From a virus, in the IMG/VR virus record IMGVR_UViG_3300030329_003943, positions 1,439 to 27,772 of that record: a stretch of 26,334 nt of DNA. One strand, given 5' to 3'. The notes beneath the pieces were generated by a model that had not been told where the DNA came from, searched no databases, and worked only from the letters and a program-made list of their open reading frames with translations. The position numbers and the translations under genes were made by a program. The number at the start of each line of letters is the position of its first letter. Positions within the stretch are counted from its first letter, which is position 1. Positions 17,926-26,334 of this stretch are shown piece by piece.

Positions 17926-19956
17926 ATGAAGCCCAAAGAAATCGAGTACTGGCAGAGCGCGATTGAGAACGGTCGCAAGTATATGCGGTCGCGTCATAAG
18001 ACCTGGCGTCGTCTGCTCAAAACGTACGAACTGGATTTCGATGTGCCTGGCCTGGGCGACGATAAGATCGTTAAGATCAGCCGTATGTACCCTCTGGCGC
18101 GGCAGATCATCGCCTCCGTCAGCTTTAATTATCCGCACGTCTTTTTCAAAGTCGAAGAGCCGCAGCGCGAGTTTGCGTCCGAGATATTAGAGCGCGTGGC
18201 TAATGCGGCGCTGGAGCAGATGGACGCCAAGCGCGAGGTCCAGCAAGCTATCTTCGATGCGCTCTTCTGTAGTGTCGGCTGGCTCAAATTTGGGTACAAC
18301 CCTCCAGGCGACGACGATATTGAAGCGCCGTACGTCGTCAACGACTCGATGGAGAATGATTTTCCGTATGTCACTCGCGTCTCGCCTTTCAACATCTTCA
18401 TCGACCCCCTGACGCCGCCGCACAAGCTCTCGCACGCTCGTTTCATCATTGAGAAAATGCTGGTGCCGCTGGAGTTCGTGAAAGAGGACCAGCGGTTCGT
18501 CAATCGACGCCAGATACAGCCGATGAGCGACGAGGACTCACGCAGCGACGGTTTCATTACTGATTTTGAAGACCAGGCCCACTCCGACGAGCAAGACGCC
18601 ATCACCGCCAGCAAAGAGTCGGGCCAGATGGTGCTGCTCTACGAGATCCACGATAGGATGCACAAAAAACGCATCACGTTTGCTGACGGGGTCAAAGAGC
18701 CTATTGAAGAGGTCGACCACCCGATGCTGGCGATGGAGGCGGTCACTGAGCCGGACCCTTTCACCGGTGAGCCGATGATGACGGGTGAGTTTGAGCCGTC
18801 TGGCGGCTACCTCGTCGACGGCGGCTTTCCATACCATGCCCTCAAGTTCGACCAGAGCGAAAAAGCGTTCATTGGCGAGCCGCCGATGGCGTATGCGGAG
18901 GATACGCAGAAGCTGATCGTCGAGAGCGTCAGCCGACGTGCCGACCTGCTCAAGCGGTTCCAGCGTATTGTGTTGGCAAGCCGCCGTGAGCGCGAAGCCA
19001 ACCAGGACTTAGGCGACACACTGGAAGAGGGGCGCGACGGCGAGATCATATGGGTCGAAGATCCAAACACGTCGATGAAGGAGCTTAATTTCGGCGCACC
19101 GCCTCCTGACCAGATCGGCCTGGAAAACACCGCCCATCACCTGGAGGAGCAGACGCTTAACGTCAGTCAGATGGCTATGGGTGGCGGCTCTAAGGTCACA
19201 GCGACGCAAGCGTCGTTACAGGCCAGCTATGCTCAAGTCAACCGCGAGTGGATGCAGCTACGCGTAGCCGACACCTACCGAGCTATCGTACGCAACAGCT
19301 TGCGTATGATGGCTGACCCAAGATATACGCCAGAGAACTTTCTCATTAACGTCGCCCAGAACGAGCAAGACCCCGTTTTTGAGGCGGTCAGCGCCGATAT
19401 GCTGCGCGTGCGCTTCAAGGTCCAGATCGAAGCAGGCTCGATGCAGCCGCTGACCGAGCAGCTAGAGCGCGAGGATGCGTTGCAGCTTTTTAACTATATA
19501 GGCAACCTGCCGGAGATAAACCGTCTGGAAGCGATCAAGGGGTTGCTCAAAGCGTTTCGAGTCCAAGATCCTGACAAGTACCTAGGCCACCGCGAGAACG
19601 GTGACGCCATCAAGGCGGCGAACTTGGAAAACGTAGCCTACCTGATGGTCGGCGGCGACCCAGGCGTCACGCCGGACGAGAACCACCAGATGCACATACA
19701 GGTACACCAGCAGATACAGCAACTGCCGCAGTTCCAGCAGATGCTGCCCGTCCAGCAGCAGCAGGTCATGCAAGCGGCCCAGCAGCACATGGCCCAGCAC
19801 CAGCAGTACTTGGAGCAGATGGCGCAAGGCGCACAGCCTCAAGCGCCAGGCGGCGGCGACGACCGGACGCAGTCGGAGGGCGGTATCGTCAGCCTCGTAC
19901 GATCACAGGCGCAGGAAATGGCCCAGCAGGTGCAACGCGCACCAGGACAAGGATAG
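17926..19956 (+). CDS. Portal protein
   Basis: 676 residues. The N-terminal helical region (EIEYWQSAIENGRKYMRSRH, then YPLARQIIASVSFNYPHVFF) and the central mixed domain with FNIFIDPLTPP and a stem/crown part (ETLNVSQMAMGGGS-like region near residues 405-420, QVNREWMQLRVADTYRAIV) match large podovirus portal proteins in order and length. The C terminus is Gln/Met/Pro-rich (about residues 575-676), as in P22-type barrels. The dodecameric portal forms the DNA channel of the capsid vertex. Position between terminase and scaffold supports the call. Confidence 0.85.
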   Translation: MKPKEIEYWQSAIENGRKYMRSRHKTWRRLLKTYELDFDVPGLGDDKIVKISRMYPLARQIIASVSFNYPHVFFKVEEPQREFASEILERVANAALEQMDAKREVQQAIFDALFCSVGWLKFGYNPPGDDDIEAPYVVNDSMENDFPYVTRVSPFNIFIDPLTPPHKLSHARFIIEKMLVPLEFVKEDQRFVNRRQIQPMSDEDSRSDGFITDFEDQAHSDEQDAITASKESGQMVLLYEIHDRMHKKRITFADGVKEPIEEVDHPMLAMEAVTEPDPFTGEPMMTGEFEPSGGYLVDGGFPYHALKFDQSEKAFIGEPPMAYAEDTQKLIVESVSRRADLLKRFQRIVLASRREREANQDLGDTLEEGRDGEIIWVEDPNTSMKELNFGAPPPDQIGLENTAHHLEEQTLNVSQMAMGGGSKVTATQASLQASYAQVNREWMQLRVADTYRAIVRNSLRMMADPRYTPENFLINVAQNEQDPVFEAVSADMLRVRFKVQIEAGSMQPLTEQLEREDALQLFNYIGNLPEINRLEAIKGLLKAFRVQDPDKYLGHRENGDAIKAANLENVAYLMVGGDPGVTPDENHQMHIQVHQQIQQLPQFQQMLPVQQQQVMQAAQQHMAQHQQYLEQMAQGAQPQAPGGGDDRTQSEGGIVSLVRSQAQEMAQQVQRAPGQG

Positions 19957-20355
19957 ATGATCTTTCACGATTTTGAATGCGAGTGCGGTCACCTGCTTGA
20001 AGACGTCGCTTTCATCTCGCACAAAGAGGTGACTAAGACGGTCGTCTGCGACGAGTGCGGCAAGGACGCTCCGATGATCTTTGCCAAGCATAACGGCATA
20101 CACCATAGCCACTCCGGTATGTATGGTAAGTACCATGCCGGTTTCGGGTGTGTCGTCGAGAGCTACTCACATAAACAACAGCTTCTAAAGAAGTACAACG
20201 TCGTTGAGTCGTCCGACGCGGTCGGCGGCTCACGTAACCACATCACCTCCGAGGTGACTAACCCTGCTCCACGCTCTAGCGACCCCGTTTACTGGGGTAA
20301 CACCCCCGCCGAGGCACTCGCAACAGCCGAGCAGGCTACCATGGAGAACCTATAG
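19957..20355 (+). CDS. FmdB-like zinc-ribbon protein
   Basis: 132 residues with AAGGATAG before the ATG, which touches the portal stop. Cysteines C8 and C10 (FECECGH) and C31/C34 (VVCDECGKD) form a rubredoxin-like zinc ribbon of the FmdB/regulatory type, followed by a His-rich segment (KHNGIHHSHSGMYGKYH) and a polar tail. Such proteins are frequent next to portal or scaffold genes in phages; their role is not defined. Confidence 0.65.
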   Translation: MIFHDFECECGHLLEDVAFISHKEVTKTVVCDECGKDAPMIFAKHNGIHHSHSGMYGKYHAGFGCVVESYSHKQQLLKKYNVVESSDAVGGSRNHITSEVTNPAPRSSDPVYWGNTPAEALATAEQATMENL

Positions 20356-21225
20356 ATGTCCGAAATTCTGGAACTGGACTCCGGCAACGACGATGCGACA
20401 CCCGATACGGGCGCGTCTGATAACGGTTCGGTGGATAACGCCGTCGAACTGTTTGAAAACGACACCCCGACTACGGCCCCATCTGATGACGCTGGACACT
20501 CTGCTCACAGCGACGTATCGGATTTCGATCCGGCCACGACCGATTGGCTTCGTGCCGATCCGGCTACGGTGCCGGAGCAGTACCAACCGCTTTTACCGTT
20601 GGCAAAAAACATGCAGGCGCAGTTCACGCGCACGCAGCAGGATCTTGCCGACCAGCGCAACCAGCTAGCCCAAGAGCGGCAGGAGTGGTCATCGCGTATA
20701 CAGCAGATGGCTTCACCGCCGCCGCCGCCCAGCCCCATCGACCAGATGAGGCAGAACGTGTCGGAGGAGGAAGCGCGTGGCATCGACGCCGTGCAGCAGA
20801 TCGTCCAGCACCAGGTAGGCGCTCACATCAACGGGCTGACGCAGCAGGTGCAACAGTTGCAGCAGCAGCTAGCGCACGCTAACAGCTACGTCCAAAACCA
20901 GCAGACGGCGTATATCAGTCAGCAGGTGCAGGAGGCGCGTGACCAGTACGGACCCGATCTGGACCGTTACACCGACCAGATCGTCGCCACGACCAAGATC
21001 AACAACCCCAACACCGGTCAGCCGTACAGCGTCAAGGAAGCGTATGAGCTACACGCAGGGGTGACGGCGCAAAACGCCGCCGACCTGCGCCAGCAAGATA
21101 CGCAAGCCAAACGGTCGAGCAAGCGTGCGGTGCGTCAGACGCAAGGTGTCGACGCCAGCGAGGAAAGCGGCTCGTTATCCGACAGCGAAGTCTTGTCGGG
21201 TTTAACCAGTCTAGGATTTGAATAA
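20356..21225 (+). CDS. Capsid scaffolding protein
   Basis: 289 residues: an acidic, disordered N terminus (DSGNDDATPDTGASDNGSVD), a long Gln-rich coiled coil (about residues 95-210, for example QQVQQLQQQLAHANSYVQNQ) and a basic C-terminal end (KRSSKRAVRQ). Acidic N terminus, long helices and basic C terminus directly before the capsid gene are the pattern of scaffold proteins that template prohead assembly and are then expelled or cleaved. No protease gene is seen nearby. Confidence 0.8.
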   Translation: MSEILELDSGNDDATPDTGASDNGSVDNAVELFENDTPTTAPSDDAGHSAHSDVSDFDPATTDWLRADPATVPEQYQPLLPLAKNMQAQFTRTQQDLADQRNQLAQERQEWSSRIQQMASPPPPPSPIDQMRQNVSEEEARGIDAVQQIVQHQVGAHINGLTQQVQQLQQQLAHANSYVQNQQTAYISQQVQEARDQYGPDLDRYTDQIVATTKINNPNTGQPYSVKEAYELHAGVTAQNAADLRQQDTQAKRSSKRAVRQTQGVDASEESGSLSDSEVLSGLTSLGFE

Positions 21226-21237
21226 GGATAACTAAAA

Positions 21238-22227
21238 ATGGCAGCAACCAGCACTACCGAAACCTGGGATGCCGCGTGGACACTGACCATGCGTGCCAAG
21301 CGCAAGGAGTTGACCGATAACTTCTTCGACGCGTACCCCACCTTAGATATGTTCCGCAGCGGCGGCGCTCTTGTCACCGATAACGGGGGCAAGGAGATAC
21401 AGGCCGACCTGATGTACGCGGCTAACAGCGCCCAGTACTTTAGCGGTTACGACGTCCTCAACACCGACGCCGTAGACGGTATCACGGCGGCTTTTTACCC
21501 GTTCCGCTATGCGGCTGTACCCATCACTATCAACTACACCGAGGAGATGGAAAATCGCAAGTCCGATTCGGCTATGAAACTTTTGGCCGCTAAGACTGAG
21601 CAGTCGATGCTGACACTGCGCGACCAGATCAATAGCTCGATCTATTCGGCGCAGACCGGCAAAGCGCCTTTGGGCTTTCAGGACATCATCGCCGATGCGC
21701 CTGCCAGCAGCCCAACGACCTTGGGCGGTATCACTATCTCGTCGAATAGTTGGTGGCAGAACAAAGCCAACAACGCTACCTCCGACACCTCGTTTCAGAC
21801 CATCGTCAATACCAATTTCTACCAAGGTATGATACGGATGTCGACGCTCTGGAACGACGTCAGCGAGGGCAACGAGCAGCCTACCAACATCTTTACGACC
21901 AACGGCATCTACGCCGATTACGAAGAGATTTTTGAAGGCACCGGCTACCAGCGGTTGTCCGGCAAAGACTCGCCTGGCGTAGACGGTCGCTTGCCGTCGT
22001 TTAGAGGCATTCCGGTGCAGTACGACCGTGATTGCGGTACGGGCCGGATGTATTTCCTCAACACCAAGTACCTCAAGATGCACATGCAGGCCGGAATGAA
22101 CTTCGCTAAGACGCCCTTTAAAGAGCCGTCGAACCAGATGGCAAAGGTCGGATTTATCGTGGTAGGTTTGCAGATCACTACCAATAATCGTCGTCGTCAG
22201 GGCGTCATTTATAACATTAACGACTAA
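21238..22227 (+). CDS. Major capsid protein
   Basis: 329 residues with AAGGA upstream. It has an N-terminal helix (ETWDAAWTLTMRAKRKELTD), an E-loop-like segment (GGKEIQADLMYAANSAQYFS), a long spine helix (KSDSAMKLLAAKTEQSMLTL) and a beta/A-domain region ending in GVIYNIND. This arrangement and the position between scaffold and decoration genes indicate an HK97-fold capsid subunit, about the usual length without an inserted domain. Confidence 0.85.
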   Translation: MAATSTTETWDAAWTLTMRAKRKELTDNFFDAYPTLDMFRSGGALVTDNGGKEIQADLMYAANSAQYFSGYDVLNTDAVDGITAAFYPFRYAAVPITINYTEEMENRKSDSAMKLLAAKTEQSMLTLRDQINSSIYSAQTGKAPLGFQDIIADAPASSPTTLGGITISSNSWWQNKANNATSDTSFQTIVNTNFYQGMIRMSTLWNDVSEGNEQPTNIFTTNGIYADYEEIFEGTGYQRLSGKDSPGVDGRLPSFRGIPVQYDRDCGTGRMYFLNTKYLKMHMQAGMNFAKTPFKEPSNQMAKVGFIVVGLQITTNNRRRQGVIYNIND

Positions 22228-22239
22228 AAAGGCTTAACG

Positions 22240-22701
22240 ATGGCAATTTTACACGCAAGTCCAACTACAACGTCGGCTACTGACGACCACGGAGTCGGCA
22301 ACGTCTTTGAAAGCAAGGACGGCAAGAAGTACAAGTGGGTCGAGGTTGTTGATGTCGACCTGGCAATCGGCTACGTCGTTTGTCCGGCCAGCACCGACGG
22401 CACCAAGGTGACTGCTGATGTTTCTGGTGGCTCACAGCTTGCACAGCGTGGCATTGGTGTAGCTTTGGGTACCGTCGACATTTCGGACAAGAAATACGCT
22501 TTTATCCAGGTAGCCGGTGTTGTCGATGTTTACAGCGACGGCTCTGTAGCGGCTGGCGAAGCGGTGGTTGCTGACTCAAGCACCAATGGCTTGGCCGACA
22601 CTATGGCTGACGGCGAAGAAGAGCAGGTTTTTGGATGGGCGCTGGAGGCTGACTCCGGCTCACCCGTAACCTGCGCTTGCTTGCTGGTCGGCTGCATCTA
22701 A
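22240..22701 (+). CDS. Head decoration or fibre-like protein
   Basis: 153 residues with AAAGG before the ATG. The sequence is Gly/Val/Ala-rich and beta-type (GIGVALGTVDISDKKYAFIQ, VAAGEAVVADSSTNGLAD), resembling capsid-stabilising proteins of the DUF2190/decoration kind that follow capsid genes. It ends in a Cys-rich strand (CACLLVGC), unusual for this type and possibly able to form disulfides. Assignment is from composition and position. Confidence 0.6.
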   Translation: MAILHASPTTTSATDDHGVGNVFESKDGKKYKWVEVVDVDLAIGYVVCPASTDGTKVTADVSGGSQLAQRGIGVALGTVDISDKKYAFIQVAGVVDVYSDGSVAAGEAVVADSSTNGLADTMADGEEEQVFGWALEADSGSPVTCACLLVGCI

Positions 22702-22710
22702 TCACACGGT

Positions 22711-22744
22711 AGAGAGCGGCGACACCCATATCGCCGCTCTCTTT
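22711..22744 (+). terminator. Terminator-like hairpin after the head genes
   Basis: Perfect 12-bp stem AGAGAGCGGCGA (22711-22722) / TCGCCGCTCTCT (22731-22742) with an 8-base loop, followed by only two further T (22743-22744). It probably attenuates transcription between head and tail genes, giving more capsid than tail mRNA, rather than stopping it fully. Confidence 0.6.
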
Positions 22745-22771
22745 AACCATAAGAGAGTGTTTAAACGGTCT

Positions 22772-23182
22772 ATGGCTAAAAGATCGCAGCAGCACCAACT
22801 GTCAGCAGAGATCGCAGAAGTCGCATCGAGTGCCGCACCGCCAGCACCGGCAGCACCGCCGGAGGTCACACCCGACCAGATCGCGCAGTTGATTCTCAAA
22901 AGTACCGACAACACTAAGGCCGCTATACGCAAGGCGCTCGACCTCGACAAGACGCACACGCGCCAGCGTAAGTCGACAATGACCAACAGCCAGGTACGCA
23001 ACACCGTCAAGGCGGTTGGCGAGGTGACACACGCCGATGGGTTCATACCCGATCCACCGTCGCGTATTGCCGAGCGTGGACCGGAGGCTATCGAGATCTG
23101 GAAACAACGCTGGCTGGACAATAACGGCGATAACCTCTCCGAGTATGACCTCGATCATATGTCGGTCGAAGCTCATATGTAG
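22772..23182 (+). CDS. Unknown head-tail region protein
   Basis: 136 residues from ATG 22772; a GTG at 22757 is in frame and possible, as neither has a clear ribosome site. A Pro/Ala linker (ASSAAPPAPAAPPEVT) separates a short basic start from a helical part (PDQIAQLILKSTDNTKAAIR). The C-terminal half (IAERGPEAIEIWKQRWLDNN) is charged and helical. It may be a structural or internal head protein. No family was recognised. Confidence 0.6.
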   Translation: MAKRSQQHQLSAEIAEVASSAAPPAPAAPPEVTPDQIAQLILKSTDNTKAAIRKALDLDKTHTRQRKSTMTNSQVRNTVKAVGEVTHADGFIPDPPSRIAERGPEAIEIWKQRWLDNNGDNLSEYDLDHMSVEAHM

Positions 23183-23184
23183 CC

Positions 23185-23412
23185 ATGACTGAGTCGGTCG
23201 CCCAACTCAACGCCGGTAGCTTTTTTGGTGATACGGCGCTGATAGGTGATGTCCAGGCCGATACCGGTGCGTACGCCACGTCGTTTACCTTGCCGCGCCT
23301 GACGACGACCCAGCGCAATGCGCTGACCGCGGTCAACGGCATGATCATCTACAACAGCACCGATAACAAATTTCAAGGCTACGAAAATGGAGGCTGGGCT
23401 AACCTGATATGA
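23185..23412 (+). CDS. 75-residue tail-fibre tip motif protein
   Basis: Residues 36-75 carry the pattern LPRLTTTQRNALTAVNGMII followed by YNSTDNKFQGYENGGWANL, a module usually found near the ends of long tail fibre or collar proteins. Here it stands alone with a short N-terminal Ala/Gly-rich segment. It is flanked by a unknown gene and the adaptor, overlapping the latter start by four bases (ATGA). It may be a small collar or tail appendage subunit. Confidence 0.65.
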   Translation: MTESVAQLNAGSFFGDTALIGDVQADTGAYATSFTLPRLTTTQRNALTAVNGMIIYNSTDNKFQGYENGGWANLI

Positions 23413-24107
23413 CCAATATCGAAGTGATGCAGGCGGCACTACGTCGCGTGGGCCTTAACACGTCAGCCTCGACGTTCAAGGACGGTGCGCGGTCCTACCT
23501 CAACATGGTAGGAAAAGACATCCAAAACCGCGAAAAGTGGAACTGGATGTTCAAGTCGTCGACTTTTAATACCACTAACGGCACGCAGACGTACAGCCTC
23601 GCCTCCGACGCAGCAACACCGCTCTCGTTTCGCAATACGACCGAGAACCACGTCATCATCATCATGTCGACGCAAGACCTAGATGCGGCCGATCCTGACC
23701 ACTCTATCAGCGGCGACCCTCGCTGGGCCGTTATCGATGGCGTCGATAGCTCCGGCTACGTCCAGGTATCGCTCTATCCTAAGCCCGACTCGACCGACAC
23801 CATAGCCTATAGATACTACAGGCTGGTGCCGGACTTCGTCGAAGCCAATGATAACGACAGCCTCAACGGGTACTACAGCCCGATCATACAGCCAGCACTG
23901 GTCTACGGTATCGCCGCGCTCTACAAGCAGGAAAAGGGCGATGACGAGGGGGCTTTGGCTGATCGGGGTGAGATGGAACGCGTCATAGCCGTCGCCAGCC
24001 GCCAGAACGCCAACGTCCAGGGTAACAGGACGTATCGTATGCGCCGCTCTGACGACCGTGCATCGGGTCAGTTTAGCTATTATCCGCAAGAAGGAAGCCT
24101 CTCCTAA
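23409..24107 (+). CDS. Head-tail adaptor (tail tubular protein A / gp4-like)
   Basis: 232 residues. The N-terminal helices (IEVMQAALRRVGLN, then RSYLNMVGKDIQNREKWNWM) with the NR..WNWMFK motif, a central beta part (TYSLASDAATPLSF) and C-terminal helices (QPALVYGIAALYKQEKGDDE) are those of podovirus adaptor proteins such as T7 gp11 and P22 gp4. They bind below the portal and carry the nozzle, which is the next gene. Confidence 0.8.
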   Translation: MTNIEVMQAALRRVGLNTSASTFKDGARSYLNMVGKDIQNREKWNWMFKSSTFNTTNGTQTYSLASDAATPLSFRNTTENHVIIIMSTQDLDAADPDHSISGDPRWAVIDGVDSSGYVQVSLYPKPDSTDTIAYRYYRLVPDFVEANDNDSLNGYYSPIIQPALVYGIAALYKQEKGDDEGALADRGEMERVIAVASRQNANVQGNRTYRMRRSDDRASGQFSYYPQEGSLS

Positions 24108-25621
24108 TGCCTATCGCTGCGGAGAGCCTGCGCCTGGGTCCGTGGAGAGCAGGCGTTAACTACAGCCTACCAGCCGAGGAGATAGGGCCGGAGGGCTTGT
24201 ACGACATGGCTAACTGCACCATCGGTCAGGCCGGCGAGGTCAAGAAGCGCAAAGGATACGCCAAGTATAACGCCAGCGCATTGAACTCCGGCGCTACCGT
24301 CACGGCGCTGGGGCAGCTGGTGCTGGCCGGTACCGAAAAAGTCTTTGCCATCGCTGGCAACAAGTTCTACGATGTGACCGGCGGCACTGCCACCGACCGC
24401 ACCGGCAGCGTCACGATAACCGCTGGCGACGACAACGTATGGAACTGGGTGCTGGCTGGCGACACGCTCGTAGCAGTCAACGGCGTCGACACCGACGGCA
24501 TCACCTGGGCTGGCGGCACCAACAACGCTGGCACCCTCGATGACGATAGTCGCTTCACGAAGCCTACCTGGATCGCCTTTTGGGAAAACAGGCTTTGGTT
24601 AGGCAACGAGAACAGCAATAACGACCGTGTCTGGCGGTCTGATGCTGGCGATATAACGACCTGGGGCGCTACTAACTACCACCAGTTCGGCTATGAGGTA
24701 CATGGCCTGTCGCCTTTTGGCAACGCGCTAGCTGTACATACCGAGCAAGGTATCCACACCCTGACGCCGACGGGCAACTCAACGATACCGTTCCAGCAGC
24801 AGCAGCAGACCCAGCAGGGTACTATCGCCGGTCGCAGCATCGTCAACATACCAGGCCAGCGCCAACTCTTTGTGCGTGAGGATGGTATCTATCAGTGGGC
24901 AGGTGGCACCCAGGTCGAGAAGATGAGCTTTGCGCTCGATGACCGCTACTGGGACGACATCAACACCGCACGACTAGCCTACTCTTTTGCGCTCTATTAC
25001 CCCAATAAAGAAGAGGTCTGGTTTTTCCTGCCGCACGGAGCCGGTCAGTCTACGATGGATTCGGTTGTCGTCTACTCGACGCGCCTCAACTGCTGGTTTG
25101 GCCCCTACGACAACTTCACCCGTGACAGCGCCGCCCTCATCGACGATCTGCCGCACGCTGGCGACTTCGACGGCTACGTAATGAAGCATGAGACGGGCAA
25201 TAACGACGATGGCGACCTGATCAAAGGCTATTTTGAGACGGGCAACATAGCACCCTTGGGCGACAGCGTTGAGTGCCGCTGGCTCTACGCCAGGACGCTC
25301 TTCGACAACCAGGGCGACTACGACGTAGCGGTGCAGCAGAAAGCGGCTGGTATCGTCGCTAATGTCGAGACGCTGACGATGGAGCATACCGGCAGCACCG
25401 CAGCCTTTGGGCTGCTCGACTCGACGTTTGTCCTCGATACGTCGACGTTGCAACCGGAGTTGTCGACGCTTACGGGCGACACCGACCTCTTTGGCTATGA
25501 TCCGCGCACCATGCTACGCTTTTCCAACTTCGTCGACGACGAGACGTTCACCATCCGGCGCACCAGCCTCATGTATAAGCCCATAGGCCGCACCAGGCAT
25601 CGAAGAACAGGACTTGAATAA
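24107..25621 (+). CDS. Tail nozzle / stabilization protein (P22 gp10-like)
   Basis: 504 residues, start overlapping the adaptor stop (TAATG). The N terminus has the family start RLGPWRAGVNYSLPAEEIGP and MANCTIGQAGEVKKRKGY. The middle is a run of beta repeats with WIAFWENRLWLGNENSN and QLFVREDGIYQWAGG, consistent with a beta-propeller. Such proteins form the tail nozzle that closes the DNA channel. The function fits its place after the adaptor. Confidence 0.8.
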   Translation: MPIAAESLRLGPWRAGVNYSLPAEEIGPEGLYDMANCTIGQAGEVKKRKGYAKYNASALNSGATVTALGQLVLAGTEKVFAIAGNKFYDVTGGTATDRTGSVTITAGDDNVWNWVLAGDTLVAVNGVDTDGITWAGGTNNAGTLDDDSRFTKPTWIAFWENRLWLGNENSNNDRVWRSDAGDITTWGATNYHQFGYEVHGLSPFGNALAVHTEQGIHTLTPTGNSTIPFQQQQQTQQGTIAGRSIVNIPGQRQLFVREDGIYQWAGGTQVEKMSFALDDRYWDDINTARLAYSFALYYPNKEEVWFFLPHGAGQSTMDSVVVYSTRLNCWFGPYDNFTRDSAALIDDLPHAGDFDGYVMKHETGNNDDGDLIKGYFETGNIAPLGDSVECRWLYARTLFDNQGDYDVAVQQKAAGIVANVETLTMEHTGSTAAFGLLDSTFVLDTSTLQPELSTLTGDTDLFGYDPRTMLRFSNFVDDETFTIRRTSLMYKPIGRTRHRRTGLE

Positions 25622-26334
25622 TGGCACTTAGTAATCGGCGGAATCGTCAGAATGGTAGCAGCGGCAGGTCGGTAGTGCGTCGACAGCCAGCACAACAACG
25701 GCAAATGCCGTCGCAAATAAATTGGAAACAACAAAGGTCGCTCAATACAGGAGCATTAGCGGGTCGCCCGATGCAGATCGGCGCGACGGCACCAGTACAA
25801 CAGCCTGGGTTAGCTACCAATCCATCGGTCGACCCGTTGACGCAGGCGCTAGCACCAGCCCAACCAGGTCTAGCCGATACCCCCCAGGTAACTACTACTA
25901 CGGGTGGTGGCACTGGTGGTGCTGATTATTACACCCAAGCAACCACTCCTCCAGCCCAGCCAGGGTTAAACGTCGCGCCGCCACCGCCACCGCCGCCACC
26001 GCCGCCGCCACCCCAGCAGCCTGGGTTTAACGATTTAGTTACTCCTGGGGGTCGTAGTACTGAGGTATCGACAGTACCTACGGCAAAAGAAGACGTACCA
26101 TTTACGCCAACGCCATCTACAAGGCCGATGCAGCCTGGGTTAGCTGATACGCCACCAGTAACTACTACCCCCGTAACAGACCCATTTGGCCGAGGTATTG
26201 GTACTACTGCCATTACTACCCCCCAACAACCTGCATTTGACGCAGATCCGTTTGGCCGAGGTGGAGCAACCCAACCTCAACAGCCTGGATTAGCAACGTA
26301 CGACCCTCCAGCAACCCCTGCATTTGACGCAGAT
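25621..26334 (+). CDS. Proline-rich repeat protein, 3'-partial
   Basis: Open to the right edge (238 codons seen), starting at ATG 25621 inside the nozzle stop. A basic N terminus (MALSNRRNRQNGSSGRSVVR) is followed by low-complexity Pro/Thr/Gly/Gln sequence with repeated QPGLA/QPGLN units (about seven), a run of twelve prolines (about residues 121-132) and repeats of DPFGRG and PAFDAD. Such extended repeats suit a tail needle, fibre stalk or head-tail linker. No enzymatic motif is visible. The missing C terminus prevents a firmer call. Confidence 0.6.
   Translation, partial: MALSNRRNRQNGSSGRSVVRRQPAQQRQMPSQINWKQQRSLNTGALAGRPMQIGATAPVQQPGLATNPSVDPLTQALAPAQPGLADTPQVTTTTGGGTGGADYYTQATTPPAQPGLNVAPPPPPPPPPPPPQQPGFNDLVTPGGRSTEVSTVPTAKEDVPFTPTPSTRPMQPGLADTPPVTTTPVTDPFGRGIGTTAITTPQQPAFDADPFGRGGATQPQQPGLATYDPPATPAFDAD

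Noticed and set aside
21343-22083. 246-codon minus-strand frame opposite the capsid gene
   Set aside because: Shadow of the capsid protein; no ribosome site and Arg/Val-rich composition typical of reverse reads.

Overview
The window is most of a temperate, tailed bacteriophage genome that looks like a phage-plasmid. The structural genes are of the short-tailed (podovirus, P22-like) type: small and large terminase, a 676-residue portal, scaffold, HK97-fold capsid protein, head decoration protein, a gp4/gp11-like adaptor and a gp10-like tail nozzle. A tyrosine integrase and an XRE repressor indicate a temperate lifestyle. A ParA ATPase followed by a ribbon-helix-helix protein indicates plasmid-style partition. 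Shine-Dalgarno sites (AGGAGG) and sigma70-type promoters fit a bacterial host, but nothing in the sequence fixes which one. No tRNA, rRNA, IS element or CRISPR array was found.

Layout. Positions 1-956 (+) hold four tiny tightly coupled genes, three with membrane segments, probably the lysis/holin end of the late operon if the genome is circular. Positions 957-1689 hold no convincing gene. There is a near-consensus promoter, about 155 nt with three hairpins ending in an intrinsic terminator, then about 500 nt that tile into hairpins and a U-rich tract before the ParA ribosome site. Positions 1690-2581 (+) are the partition pair. Positions 2621-8958 (-) form one dense leftward operon: SSB-like protein with a DDDLPF tail, RusA resolvase, three-Cys-motif partner methyltransferase (TcmP), a ParB-DUF5131 (Gp37/Gp68) fusion, Gp157, several unknowns and a LexA-type winged-helix protein. 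Positions 9052-9756 (-) are the repressor, apparently read from a leaderless promoter with an adjacent palindrome.

Positions 10129-12446 (-) are a second leftward operon (unknown acidic and coiled-coil proteins, integrase, small XRE protein) that ends in a strong terminator. Positions 12447-12802 are a divergent control region with two related promoters, whose predicted transcripts both start with ATCCACTAACC, and a tandem pentamer repeat. Positions 12803-14107 (+) are a small operon with a zinc-ribbon protein, an unknown, a Gp88-like Cys-cluster protein and a tiny membrane peptide. Positions 14170-15016 are noncoding and packed with inverted repeats and repeated CTAG/GTAC words, upstream of the late genes, where a packaging site or origin would be expected. 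Positions 15017-26334 (+) are the late genes, beginning with an M15 peptidase and terminase and running off the right edge inside a proline-rich repeat protein.

The most unusual elements are the ParA leader with its small RNA/attenuator, the repeated ATCCACTAACC transcript-start element, two different three-Cys (radical-SAM-like) proteins in one phage, and the CTAG/GTAC repeat field.
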